From NCBI RefSeq assembly GCF_019443285.1, contig NZ_CP080327.1, positions 2,042,001 to 2,106,000 of the forward strand: a stretch of DNA of 64,000 bases. Direction: 5' to 3'. Within the stretch, counting starts at the first letter, position 1; each line of letters opens with the position of its first letter. The notes under the pieces were generated by a model, which saw nothing but the letters and a program-made list of their open reading frames with translations, searched no databases and was not told the origin of the DNA. Below, in pieces: positions 17,839 through 26,498 of the stretch. Source of the stretch: Aquisediminimonas profunda. Lineage in GTDB: Bacteria; Pseudomonadota; Alphaproteobacteria; Sphingomonadales; Sphingomonadaceae. Made by a program: the position numbers and the translations under genes.

Positions 17839-18635
17839 GAGGAGCGCGCCGATCTGAAAACACGCATCGCTTCGATCACGCTCGGGCCACCACAGTTGAG
17901 AAGGTGTTCGGGGAAGCTGACAATGTGCGTGCGACCGCGCAGATGGGCGAGTACGCGGCGGCGCAGGGCAAGAGAGCGCGCATCATCACCCTTTGCCGTT
18001 GAAGGCATGAAAATCACATCTGGCGGCTGGCGGACAAGCGACTCGAGCGGCAATATGTCCCATTGCTTCAGCCCGTAGGTGGTGCTTGCATTGCGGAAGC
18101 CAGCCCGGCTGAGCATCTCGTCCTGAATTGTGCCTTTTCCGGCAACAAAGCCACCGCTTGTCCAGATGATTGCGCTGCGGCCGTCTTCGACAGGCGTCGT
18201 CGCCCGCGCCATCCTTTGGGCGAGTGCGGTACCTTGCGGGCCTCGTCCAATGGCGTCGGCGATGTCTTTGACCTGTCGTTCGCTGTCCGCCAACGTCGCC
18301 GGAACGCCGAAGCTGCGAACTTTTATCCCTGCCCGGGCCAGAGCAACATTAGTACCGCTGGAGGCATAGGCGCCCGAAAGAACGAGCCTGGGACGTGCCG
18401 CGATCAATTCCTCCGCGTCTGAACCGATCGCGGGATATCTCTCGGCCCAGACAAGTGGTGCTGACCTGCTTTCGGCATCCTTCGAGTAGCTGCTGATTGC
18501 CCCGATGCTATCCGGATCAGCGACTTCGGCAAGGACTGCGTCAATGCACGGATTGTTCGAGACGATCCTGTTCGGCACGATGGCCGACCCCTGCGTGCAA
18601 CCGCAAAGCAGCAGCAGGGGCCAGGCTATCCGCAT
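17835..18635 (-). CDS. btuF: Periplasmic cobalamin-binding protein (BtuF-like)
   Basis: 266 residues of the class III (helical-backbone) substrate-binding fold. The N-terminus MRIAWPLLLLCGCTQG ends in an LCGC that may be a lipobox (Cys13), so it is probably a lipoprotein. NPCIDAVL, IGAISSYSKD, RPRLVLSG and the C-terminal VSFPEHLLNCGGPSVIEAM fit BtuF/FepB relatives. It hands B12 to BtuCD. It overlaps btuB by one base and btuC by four. The ligand is inferred from the riboswitch upstream of btuB. Confidence 0.85.
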   Translation of the reverse strand: MRIAWPLLLLCGCTQGSAIVPNRIVSNNPCIDAVLAEVADPDSIGAISSYSKDAESRSAPLVWAERYPAIGSDAEELIAARPRLVLSGAYASSGTNVALARAGIKVRSFGVPATLADSERQVKDIADAIGRGPQGTALAQRMARATTPVEDGRSAIIWTSGGFVAGKGTIQDEMLSRAGFRNASTTYGLKQWDILPLESLVRQPPDVIFMPSTAKGDDARSLALRRRVLAHLRGRTHIVSFPEHLLNCGGPSVIEAMRVFRSARSS

Positions 18636-20497
18636 CAGAACTTGGCCCGCACGCCAACATAGGCGTTGCGACCATAGGTGCTGTATCGCGCCACGGTCTG
18701 GTATTTTTCATCGAACAGATTCTCGATCCGCCCGAAAACTTCGAATCTGTCCGAGACAGGGTAAGAGGCCCGGACCGTCACAATCTGATAGCCATTGAGC
18801 CGAACCGTGTTCGCCAGATCGTCAAAACTGTCGCCGGTGAGGAGGACGTCGGCGGCGACCGCGAGGCCAATCGGTGTCTTCCAGTCGATCGATGCATTGG
18901 CGCTATCCTTGGCGCGCCGTGCGAGGCGATTCCCGAATGTACCGTCATTCGAGCGGCTGGTCGCGTTCACCAGATTGTATCCGGCCGAAATCTTCAACGT
19001 CTGGGTCGGGCGGACATCGAGTTCCAGTTCGAGGCCTTCATTGAGGACCTTTGCGATATTCTCCGACTGAAAGGTCGTGAAGGAAAACGCGATCTGGTTG
19101 TCACTCTTGCGGTGGTAATAGGTCGCCGTTGCGCGCACGGCGTCGTCCAGGAAATTCTGTTCGATACCGACATCGAAGCTCTTCGCAGTTTCCGCCTTCA
19201 AGGCAGGATTGCCGAAGGGCAGGACGGATTCAGTGAGCGTCGGTGCGCGGAAGCCTTCTGCATATGTGCCGCGAAGGACTGTGCGGCCCGCATTGGGCGT
19301 ATAGGCAAAATTGGCCCCGAAGGTCGTCTGGCTGCCATAGATGTTATAGTCATCATGGCGGACGCCACCGGTGAGCGTGAGGCCGGTGATCGGCCGCACG
19401 ATCAATTGGCCATATTCGCTGGTAACGCGATAGTTCGCCTGGTCCGGTGCGGCTCCACCCCCGGCCGGGAAGAACGTGCTGGCAAAGGTGCGTTCATGTT
19501 CGATACCAAAGACCAGCGTCACTTTATCAACGATGTCGAATGCGCCTTGGTACTCGAAACGGTCGACCTTGCCCTTCAACTCGTTGACGTTGAAACTGAA
19601 CGGGACGTTGGGCTCAGTCCCGTCGCGATGCAGATGAGTGCGGGTGTAGGCGATACGGTTGCGGAACCGACCGTCAGCGAAATTGGCGTTGAGGCCGACA
19701 TAGCCCACGAACTGGCGGTTCTCGGTTTCAGGAAAGGTGTCAGGCGTCGCACCGAATGGATCGTCGAATTCTACGCGGCCCTTGGTGTAGTAGGCACGCA
19801 GATCAAGGTTGACGGAGTCGTTGAACGCGACCTTCAGTTTCCCATTTGCAGCAAAGTTCCTGTAGCCGTCGCGCTCGGAACCCGCGGCGAGAGCGGAAAT
19901 CCCATCCGTTCGAAAGTAGCTGGCACCAACACTACCGGAGAGCTTTCCGCTTGTGCCCGAAACATTCGCGCGCAACTCAGCCGTATTGTGATAGCCATAT
20001 TCAGCCCCCAAATTGGCTGCCAACCCCTCGGTCGGCTCTTCTATGCGGACATTGACGACACCGCCAATGGCCTGACTTCCCCAGATTACCGAATTGGGCC
20101 CACGCAGAATTTCGACGCGATCGATATTCCCGGTCAGCAACGATCCGAAATCGAAGGCTGCGTTGGGATTCGACGGATCGTTGATACGGACACCGTCAAT
20201 CAGAACGAGCGTCTGCGACGATTCGCCGCCGCGGATGAATACGCTTGTGACTCCGCCGATGCTCCCGTTTCTCGCGACGCGGACGCTGGGAACGGTGCGG
20301 AGTAGGTCGCTGATTGCCAATGTCTGGCTGCTATCGAGCTGGTCCCTGTCGATCACCGTGATGGCTTGGCCGACCTGGTCGCGCGGCTGCTCAATTCCAT
20401 TTGCTGTCACCACAATTTCTGTGTTGGCTGCTTCCCCAGCCCAAGCGCTGCCCGGGAAAAGGGCAATAATAGCTGCTCCGAATTTGAGATAGTTCAT
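18635..20497 (-). CDS. btuB: TonB-dependent cobalamin receptor
   Basis: 620 residues. Signal peptide ending near SAWAGEA, TonB-box-like TEIVVTAN, a plug with VFIRGGESSQTLVLIDGVRI and RVEILRGPNSVIWGSQAIGG, then a barrel ending NAYVGVRAKF with the terminal Phe. It imports vitamin B12 across the outer membrane. GGAGG at about 20502-20507 is 5 bases before the ATG at 20497, which fixes this start over a GTG at 20509 that overlaps the Shine-Dalgarno. A cobalamin riboswitch precedes it and btuF-btuC-btuD follow, which together make the ligand call strong. Confidence 0.92.
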   Translation of the reverse strand: MNYLKFGAAIIALFPGSAWAGEAANTEIVVTANGIEQPRDQVGQAITVIDRDQLDSSQTLAISDLLRTVPSVRVARNGSIGGVTSVFIRGGESSQTLVLIDGVRINDPSNPNAAFDFGSLLTGNIDRVEILRGPNSVIWGSQAIGGVVNVRIEEPTEGLAANLGAEYGYHNTAELRANVSGTSGKLSGSVGASYFRTDGISALAAGSERDGYRNFAANGKLKVAFNDSVNLDLRAYYTKGRVEFDDPFGATPDTFPETENRQFVGYVGLNANFADGRFRNRIAYTRTHLHRDGTEPNVPFSFNVNELKGKVDRFEYQGAFDIVDKVTLVFGIEHERTFASTFFPAGGGAAPDQANYRVTSEYGQLIVRPITGLTLTGGVRHDDYNIYGSQTTFGANFAYTPNAGRTVLRGTYAEGFRAPTLTESVLPFGNPALKAETAKSFDVGIEQNFLDDAVRATATYYHRKSDNQIAFSFTTFQSENIAKVLNEGLELELDVRPTQTLKISAGYNLVNATSRSNDGTFGNRLARRAKDSANASIDWKTPIGLAVAADVLLTGDSFDDLANTVRLNGYQIVTVRASYPVSDRFEVFGRIENLFDEKYQTVARYSTYGRNAYVGVRAKF

Positions 20498-20508
20498 GAT
20501 TTCCTCCA

Positions 20509-20535
20509 CGTGACGTTCAACAAAATGCCGTCACG
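20509..20535 (-). promoter_or_regulatory. btuB: Hairpin directly upstream of the btuB Shine-Dalgarno
   Basis: On the minus strand CGTGACG and CGTCACG (plus positions 20529-20535 and 20509-20515) form a perfect 7-bp stem whose 3' arm ends next to GGAGG. An identical GTGACGGC octamer occurs just after the B12 box (20584-20591) and could compete for the same arm, so this is a likely translational expression platform. Pairing is seen; switching is inferred. Confidence 0.55.
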
Positions 20536-20579
20536 CGAGGAGAACCCCGATCGTCCGCGTCTTCCCGCACGGGCGAAGG

Positions 20580-20745
20580 ACTGGCCGTCACAAGCAGGTC
20601 TCCTGGCTCCCGGGTCATTGCGTTCCTCCACCTTCCCGGTTGCCCAGTGGTATCCAGGAGGAAAACTCGCCGGTCACAGTTGCGGGAACAGCACCGGGTT
20701 CTCACCGGTTTCCCTTGAAGCCCCTTGCGAGGCACCTGTAACAGC
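20580..20745 (-). promoter_or_regulatory. Cobalamin riboswitch
   Basis: Read on the minus strand, the conserved core is complete: GGTGCC (20731-20736), AAGGGAA near 20715, CCGGTGAGAACCCGGTGCTG, CCCGCAACTGTGACC, and the B12 box GCCAGGAGACCTGC (20594-20607). It should bind adenosylcobalamin or a related form and repress the btuB-btuF-btuC-btuD mRNA when B12 is abundant. The end positions are approximate. Confidence 0.93.
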
Positions 20746-20847
20746 GCTGGGGATAGGCGAGTGCTGAACTGCAATCAACCCCGGCACTTGACGTTTTGGG
20801 AAAGCTGGGCTCCAGTCGATGGGACTATTGCAATCGGGAGAAATAGC

Positions 20848-21888
20848 ATGGCTGGCGTGTTGGAGGGGGTCACGATCATTGAGATGGAAGGCATCGGCCC
20901 GGCTCCGTTTTGCGGAATGATGCTGGCCGACCACGGCGCGCGGGTAATCCGTGTGGCCCGACAGGGCTCGCGCGATGCCGCTGGCCGGGACGTGTTGAGT
21001 CGCAATCGTGAGCGGATCGAAGCTGATCTGAAATCTGCAGAGGGTATCGCTGCTGTTCGCGAACTCGCAAGGACAGCGGACGGAATTATCGAGGGATTTC
21101 GGCCGGGCGTCATGGAGCGCCTTGGCCTCGGGCCTGATGTTTTGCTGGGTGACAACGCCAAGCTGGTCTATGGTCGCATGACCGGTTGGGGCCAATTTGG
21201 ACCGCTCGCCCAGGCCGCAGGACATGATATCAACTACATCTCGATTTCAGGTAATTTGCACGGCTATGGCCGCCCGAACGAGAAGCCAACACCTCCAACG
21301 AACGCCATTGGCGACTTTGCAGGCGGCGGCATGATGCTGTCGTTTGGTATGGTTGCAGGCATCCTCAATGCGCGTAGCACCGGGAAAGGTCAGGTGATCG
21401 ACTGCGCAATGACCGAAGGTGCAGCAGTAATCCATGCGATGCAGTGGGGTTTTCGCGGCATGGGAACCTGGGAAGACACTCGAGGCGTGAACATGCTCGA
21501 CACGGCGGCCCATTTTTATGACACTTATGAGTGTGCGGATGGAACCTTCATTTCCATCGGTTCAATCGAGCCGCAATTCTATGCGCTGCTGCGGGAAAAG
21601 GCCGGACTTACAGATCCCGCATTCGATGCTCAGATGGACAAATCGGCTTGGCCGGCGTTGAAAGCTAAATTGACAAGCATTTTCAAATCGAAGCCACGTG
21701 CCGAATGGTGCGCTCTTATGGAAGGCACCGACGTCTGTTTTGCGCCCGTCCTGTCGATGGCCGATGCCTTGAAGCACCCCCACAACGTTGAACGGGGAAC
21801 CTTCATGAATATCGAGGGAATCGATCAACCTGGACCGGCGCCAAGATTTCTCGGGACGCCGGCGCCAAAGCCCGTCGGGCGGAAATAA
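20848..21888 (+). CDS. Alpha-methylacyl-CoA racemase (CaiB/BaiF family)
   Basis: 346 residues of the family III CoA-transferase fold. The racemase catalytic pair appears at the classical positions, His126 in GHDINYISISG and Asp156 in IGDFAGGG, which favours alpha-methylacyl-CoA racemase over a true CoA-transferase (those use an Asp nucleophile in another context). GFRPGVMERLGLG is also typical. It interconverts R- and S-2-methylacyl-CoA before beta-oxidation of branched or sterol side chains. GGGAG at 20836-20840 supports the ATG at 20848; the longer frame runs into the riboswitch region. Confidence 0.9.
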   Translation: MAGVLEGVTIIEMEGIGPAPFCGMMLADHGARVIRVARQGSRDAAGRDVLSRNRERIEADLKSAEGIAAVRELARTADGIIEGFRPGVMERLGLGPDVLLGDNAKLVYGRMTGWGQFGPLAQAAGHDINYISISGNLHGYGRPNEKPTPPTNAIGDFAGGGMMLSFGMVAGILNARSTGKGQVIDCAMTEGAAVIHAMQWGFRGMGTWEDTRGVNMLDTAAHFYDTYECADGTFISIGSIEPQFYALLREKAGLTDPAFDAQMDKSAWPALKAKLTSIFKSKPRAEWCALMEGTDVCFAPVLSMADALKHPHNVERGTFMNIEGIDQPGPAPRFLGTPAPKPVGRK

Positions 21889-21991
21889 TCGCTCGTTCAT
21901 TTCGGCAATCTGGAGAATTCAGCTGATGCTTTTTCGGCTGCATCCGCCTAAGAGCCGTGAAGTACGGATCAGGCATTAAGGGAGCAAAGTG

Positions 21992-22918
21992 ATGGGCAAG
22001 CCGGAACTTCCTGATCGTCTCGCACAGGTGCTGGTTGCGCTGGTCGCGCTGTTCAGTCTCGGGAATGGCGCATTCATGCTGGTGGACCCGTTTGGCTGGT
22101 ATCAGGCAGTCGAAACCGTCAAATTTACCGGACCGCCCAACCAGCATTTCATTCGGGACATCGGGCTTGCCTATTTGACCTGCGGCGCCATCCTCGCCTT
22201 CGCGGTGCCCAACCTTGCTATGCGATGGCTTGCTGCATTTGCGGGCAGCCTATGGCTTGCGATTCATGGCTTCCTGCATATCTGGGAGTTCATGACCGGC
22301 GTCTGTGCTCCGGGTATATTCTGGCAGGATGCCCCCGGGGTACTTGGCCCGCCATTGCTTGTCTGGGCAGCGCTTGGCATTCTCTTTGCTCAGCAAAAGG
22401 TGTCGCCCGCGGGCATTCCGGATTCCCTCGTGCTTGGCGCAGTTGAAAAGATGTCTCCAGGCGAAAGCGAATATTTCCGAGAGATCGCCGGCACTCCCGG
22501 CCATGCATTGGAAAAGTTCAAGCATTTCATGCCTGTCACGATGCATCGTTTCGAGGCACCCGCCGATCTCTTCCATATGGCGCGCATTGCCGCAACGCTG
22601 GTAGAAGACTGTGGCCCCTGCGCTCTTGTTGCTGCTGAAGGAGCGGTTCGGGATGGGGTGGATAGCGAACTGGTCAACGCTGCGCTGAAGGCCGAGCCGC
22701 CAGAAGGTGACCTCAAAACGGCATTCATTTTTGGCGCTGCCATAGCGCGGCAGTCTATCGAGGCGTTCACGATCGGCGATACCATTGAAGAGGTTTATGG
22801 TCGAACTGTGAGGCTGGAACTCGCAATGACTGCGGCAACCGTTCGCGCCTATCCCGCGATTAAGCGGGGACTGGGGCTATCCAAGGCGTGTTCGCTCACG
22901 CCCTTGAGTGTTGGGTAA
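21992..22918 (+). CDS. Membrane protein fused to an AhpD-like helical domain
   Basis: 308 residues. Residues 1-135 have four hydrophobic segments (about 10-30, 52-72, 77-101, 112-132). Residues 150-308 look like an AhpD/carboxymuconolactone-decarboxylase-type domain with a CxxC (EDCGPCALVAAEGA) and a later FIFGAAIARQS helix. The His four residues after the second Cys, used by AhpD, is absent. GGAG at 21981-21984 supports the start. A Crp-type gene follows after 42 bases. Function unknown; redox or quinone-linked chemistry at the membrane is a guess. Confidence 0.7.
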   Translation: MGKPELPDRLAQVLVALVALFSLGNGAFMLVDPFGWYQAVETVKFTGPPNQHFIRDIGLAYLTCGAILAFAVPNLAMRWLAAFAGSLWLAIHGFLHIWEFMTGVCAPGIFWQDAPGVLGPPLLVWAALGILFAQQKVSPAGIPDSLVLGAVEKMSPGESEYFREIAGTPGHALEKFKHFMPVTMHRFEAPADLFHMARIAATLVEDCGPCALVAAEGAVRDGVDSELVNAALKAEPPEGDLKTAFIFGAAIARQSIEAFTIGDTIEEVYGRTVRLELAMTAATVRAYPAIKRGLGLSKACSLTPLSVG

Positions 22919-22960
22919 AGGAACACGGCGCCGGTCGAAAGCACGAGGGGGGAGGGGACA

Positions 22961-23647
22961 ATGAACGCGTCCGAACTTGCAGCAATCCTGCCGCAGGGCT
23001 CGCTTTTTTCAGCCTGCCGCGCTGATGAATTGGCGGATCTTCTTGCCCTTTCAAGCCGCCATGACATGAAAAAGGGCCAGACACTGTTGTTACAGGGCGA
23101 TCCTGGTGATCAGGTCCTCATCCTCCTTTCCGGACATGCCAAGGTGACGATGGTTGCCATGAATGGCCGCGAAATAACGTTGGACTACGCCGACGCTGGA
23201 GCGCTTCTTGGAGAAATCGCAGTGCTGGATGGTGGAGAGCGGTCAGCCTCCGTTATTGCGCTCTCCTCGGGGAGCTATCTGAGGCTGACGCGAGCCGCGT
23301 TTGAAGCCTTTATAGAGCGCCAACCGGGCGTCGCCTGGCGTCTATTGAAGGAATTGGCGCGTCGTCTCCGGCAGACGAACAGCACGGTGGAAAGTGATCG
23401 TGCGTTCTCGTCGGGCCCAAGGCTGGCCCGCTTCCTTCAACGCTTGATGCTCTCCGAGACGGCTACCGGGCGACTCCGGCTTGATTTGAGCCAGGCGGAA
23501 CTCGGGGCCTTTGCCGGAATGAGCCGCGAGAATATCAATCGCCAGCTATCAGCCTGGGCCGATGCAGGCATCATTGCGCTCGAGCATGGGCAAATTCGGG
23601 TGAAGGACAGCAGCTTTCTGGCGGAAATAGCCGCCTCGTCGGAATAG
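22961..23647 (+). CDS. Crp/Fnr-family transcription regulator
   Basis: 228 residues. Residues 15-130 form a cyclic-nucleotide-binding-type beta barrel (QGDPGDQVLILLSGHAKV, then LLGEIAVLDGGERSASVIAL); residues 150-225 hold a winged helix with the recognition helix in SRENINRQLSAWADAGII. No N-terminal Fe-S cysteine cluster is seen, so it is Crp-like or heme-free rather than Fnr proper; the effector is unknown. A GGAGGGG Shine-Dalgarno precedes the ATG. It sits 42 bases after the AhpD-like fusion gene and may control it. Confidence 0.88.
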   Translation: MNASELAAILPQGSLFSACRADELADLLALSSRHDMKKGQTLLLQGDPGDQVLILLSGHAKVTMVAMNGREITLDYADAGALLGEIAVLDGGERSASVIALSSGSYLRLTRAAFEAFIERQPGVAWRLLKELARRLRQTNSTVESDRAFSSGPRLARFLQRLMLSETATGRLRLDLSQAELGAFAGMSRENINRQLSAWADAGIIALEHGQIRVKDSSFLAEIAASSE

Positions 23648-23751
23648 TTGCGCGGCCTACCAATTTCTCAAGACCGCTCGCCGCTTCATCATTGACAGTG
23701 AGGGGGGCAGCATTGTTAGGCTGTCATTATTCAGAACAGGACACAGTGTTC

Positions 23752-23940
23752 ATGACCGAAGACAACAAGATCGCTCCCTCGACAAACGACGACGAATCCC
23801 GACGCAAAGCCAATATGGTGAAGGCCGGCATTGGCATTGGGATTGGTTCGGCAGCAATCGTCGCGGCTCTTCTTTATTCAAACAGCGCTCGCCGTAAGAA
23901 GGATGATACGAAGGTAAAGAGAGAAGAGACTGAAGATTAG
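23752..23940 (+). CDS. Small single-pass membrane protein
   Basis: 62 residues: an acidic N-terminus (MTEDNKIAPSTNDDESRRK), one glycine-rich membrane segment (about 23-42, AGIGIGIGSAAIVAALLYS) and a charged, Lys-rich tail. No family is recognised. The start at 23752 gives a sensible polar N-terminus; the frame extends back to 23692 through unlikely sequence. Probably an inner-membrane protein of unknown role. Confidence 0.55.
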   Translation: MTEDNKIAPSTNDDESRRKANMVKAGIGIGIGSAAIVAALLYSNSARRKKDDTKVKREETED

Positions 23941-23960
23941 CCTGCACTGGAGAATTGGAC

Positions 23961-24398
23961 GTGGATAAGATGGCGATTCGGAAGCAGCTTCTAAGTCGCT
24001 TTCTCGACGAAGTTTGGTCCAACGGAATGGTCGCGGCATGTGATCGTTATATTGCTGACGAATACACGATTCTTCACGATCCTGGCGACCCTTGGGAAGG
24101 AAGATGCCTCAGCCGCGAAGAGTTCAAGGAGAGGGTCACCCTTTCGCGCGCGCCGTTTCCTGACCAGCGGTTTGACGTTCAAACCCTGGTGGGTCAGGGC
24201 AATGCGGTGGCGACAAGTTGGCTGTGGACGGCAACTCATCAGGGGGATCTTCCCGGCTATCCCGCGACTGGCCTACCCGTTCAAATGTCCGGAGCCACGA
24301 TTTACTCCTTTGACGATGACGACCTGATCTGCGGTCATTGGCAAATCAGCGATCGCCTGAGCGTCTTTCAACAACTCCAGCGGAATGCGGCTGGTTAG
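23961..24398 (+). CDS. SnoaL-like (NTF2-fold) protein
   Basis: About 145 residues with the pattern of SnoaL/ester-cyclase-like NTF2-fold proteins: IADEYTILHDP early, REEFKERVTLSRAPFPDQRF in the middle and a C-terminal GHWQISDRLSVFQQL. Such proteins are small cyclases, isomerases or ligand binders, and the substrate cannot be told. GGAG at 23949-23952 best fits the GTG at 23961 (8-base spacing); an ATG at 23970 is the alternative. Convergent with the LytTR regulator gene. Confidence 0.68.
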   Translation: MDKMAIRKQLLSRFLDEVWSNGMVAACDRYIADEYTILHDPGDPWEGRCLSREEFKERVTLSRAPFPDQRFDVQTLVGQGNAVATSWLWTATHQGDLPGYPATGLPVQMSGATIYSFDDDDLICGHWQISDRLSVFQQLQRNAAG

Positions 24399-24530
24399 AG
24401 ATTTGCGCTGATCAAGCGCAGGCCGCACGCAATATCGCCAGAATCTGGAACTTCCACTCGCTCAGAACTTCCGCATCGCAAACGCAAAAGGCAGTTCAAA
24501 TTCACGTCAGTTTCCAGAATCGTCTGAACC

Positions 24531-25331
24531 TTAATGCACGAACCGCGCAACCACGTCCCTGTAGCTTCTGCTGACCTTTACCTGGGCGCCTGATTCAAGC
24601 ACCAAGAAACATTCACCATTGGTGTGTGGCTTGACCTGTTTCACAAGGTCGAGGTTGACGATTGTTGAGCGGTGAACGCGCTGGAATTTGCGCGGGTCCA
24701 AGCGCTTTTCAAGGTCCTTCATCGTTTCGCGCAAGATGAGCGTGTCGCCCCCTGTGTAGATACACATATAGTCGCCTGCAGCGTCGATGCGTTCGATGCT
24801 GTCCACTTCGACGCGGAAAATCTGACCCTGATCCTTGATGTTGATCATCTTCTCATATCGGTTCGCCGAGTGCGTATCGGTTGAATCGACAAGTTCCTCG
24901 TGCGCTTCTGGCGCATGCTCAGCGAGGACTTCCTTCAGGCGTTCGACCTCTTCGACGCCGCGCTTTTCGGCGAGCCGCTGGCGAACGCGCTCCATTGTGT
25001 CGGCGAGCCGCTCCTGTTCGACAGGCTTCATCAGATAGTCCGTGGCCTGTGCCTCGAAGGCGCGGATCGCATGATCCGAGTAGGCCGTCACAAACACAAA
25101 AAGCGGCGGCTCCACTTCCATGAGGCCGGAAACGACCGAAAATCCGTCAAATCCCGGCATCTGGATATCAAGGAATACAAGGTCAGGCTTGTGTGTCTTG
25201 ATCGCACGGATGGCTTCCCGGCCATTGAGACACGTGTCGATCACTTCAACGTCGGGGTGTGCTTCAAGCCGCAATTGCAGGCCCTGGATTGCCAGCTTCT
25301 CATCATCAACAAGGATTGTGCGGATGCTCAT
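24531..25331 (-). CDS. LytTR-family response regulator
   Basis: 266 residues. An N-terminal receiver domain (1-120) with the phospho-acceptor Asp55 in LVFLDIQMPG and the Asp pair DDE near residue 10 is followed by a linker and a LytTR DNA-binding domain (about 165-265: INIKDQGQIFRVEV, RVHRSTIVNLDLVKQV). It should be phosphorylated by the histidine kinase encoded just upstream; the genes overlap by 4 bases. The target genes are unknown. Confidence 0.92.
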   Translation of the reverse strand: MSIRTILVDDEKLAIQGLQLRLEAHPDVEVIDTCLNGREAIRAIKTHKPDLVFLDIQMPGFDGFSVVSGLMEVEPPLFVFVTAYSDHAIRAFEAQATDYLMKPVEQERLADTMERVRQRLAEKRGVEEVERLKEVLAEHAPEAHEELVDSTDTHSANRYEKMINIKDQGQIFRVEVDSIERIDAAGDYMCIYTGGDTLILRETMKDLEKRLDPRKFQRVHRSTIVNLDLVKQVKPHTNGECFLVLESGAQVKVSRSYRDVVARFVH

Positions 25332-26413
25332 GCTGTTTCCTGTTCGCGGTAAGGTATATCGATCGTCACTGAAAATCCTCCGCCCGCCGGGCTGCCAAAA
25401 TCAATGCGCTGATCCTCGCCATAGGCTTGTGCCAACCGGTCGCGAATATTCGCAAGTCCCACCCCTGTAGATGCACTTGGGCGCTGGACTGCGCCATTCA
25501 ACCCGCTCCCTGTATCGGATACGGTAATCTGCACGCGATCTCCGATCAGTCGTGCTGCGACGCTTATGTCTGCGCCCTCTTCCTGAGGTGTTACAGCATA
25601 TTTGATTGCATTTTCAACAAGTGGTTGCAGCAACAGCGAAGGCAAACGAGCCTTGGCCGCTGCGCCGTCGATTTCGAAATTGGGTCGCAACCTGTCTTCA
25701 AACCGCATCTTTTCGATTTCTAGATAGAGTTTCAATGTCTCTACCTCTTGCGCGAGCGTTACCTGTGCGGTCGGCTCATAAACCAGCGTATAACGCAAGA
25801 ACGAAGAAAGTCGCGAAAGCATGGCATTGGCGCGTTCTGTCTGCTTCAGCAAAACGAGCGTTGATATCGAGTTCAGGGTGTTGAAAAGGAAATGCGGATT
25901 GAGCTGATAGCGCAACATTGCGAGCTGTGCAGACGTTGCCTGGCTCTCAAGCGCTGCGAGCTGGTCGGTCTGCCTTTCCACGATGATGTAGAAGTTGATG
26001 CCGTAATAAAGCGCGGACCAGGCCCCCAGCAAAAGCGTATTGATCGTCACGGAACCAAGAAACAGGGAGCCGTTGAAGCCAGCGCCTTCGCGGTTCATCA
26101 TGTTGAACATCCAGGCGTCGATTGCCGAATAGGCTGCCACCGCGAGCATCACGATGATCAGGGATCCGCCCCAGGTCACAATCGGTCGGCGGCTGATCAA
26201 TGACCTGAAGATCGCCCCCATGACAAGGGTGATCGAATAGCCGGTCGCGGCGGAAACCAGCACCGGGATAACGAACGACAGGCTGACGCCATTGCCGACG
26301 CCCGACGCCATGCGGAGCATCAGGTAGAAGGTCCAACCTGCCGATTGAAGCATCCAGAACGCGCGGTTCTTGTCATCAAAAAAAGGTTGGGAGCGCAGCC
26401 CTGGTATATCCAT
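25328..26413 (-). CDS. LytS-type sensor histidine kinase
   Basis: 361 residues. About four membrane helices (28-145) with no clear periplasmic sensor domain are followed by the His_kinase domain with the phosphorylated His174 in QLNPHFLFNTLNSI, and an HATPase domain with N-box LLQPLVENAIKYA and G-box DTGSGLN and GVGLANIRDRL. It belongs to the LytS/YehU family, not the HisKA family. It forms a pair with the overlapping LytTR regulator gene. The signal is unknown; the membrane part itself may sense it. Confidence 0.92.
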   Translation of the reverse strand: MDIPGLRSQPFFDDKNRAFWMLQSAGWTFYLMLRMASGVGNGVSLSFVIPVLVSAATGYSITLVMGAIFRSLISRRPIVTWGGSLIIVMLAVAAYSAIDAWMFNMMNREGAGFNGSLFLGSVTINTLLLGAWSALYYGINFYIIVERQTDQLAALESQATSAQLAMLRYQLNPHFLFNTLNSISTLVLLKQTERANAMLSRLSSFLRYTLVYEPTAQVTLAQEVETLKLYLEIEKMRFEDRLRPNFEIDGAAAKARLPSLLLQPLVENAIKYAVTPQEEGADISVAARLIGDRVQITVSDTGSGLNGAVQRPSASTGVGLANIRDRLAQAYGEDQRIDFGSPAGGGFSVTIDIPYREQETA

Positions 26414-26498
26414 TGGTCTGTCCTAACCCAAATCGACGACGGATTGAAGCCGCGCCTGTCGCGCGTTAAGATCATCCGGACGAAGAGGAGAAATCGAG

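Noticed and set aside
18497-20305. 602-codon open frame on the plus strand
   Set aside because: It lies fully antisense to btuB, which has a clear signal peptide, plug, barrel and riboswitch. Long antisense frames are common in GC-rich coding DNA.
22600-22640. CGPC motif read as a thioredoxin active site
   Set aside because: The surrounding sequence is all-helical and AhpD-like, with no thioredoxin fold pattern (no WCGPC and no cis-Pro region).
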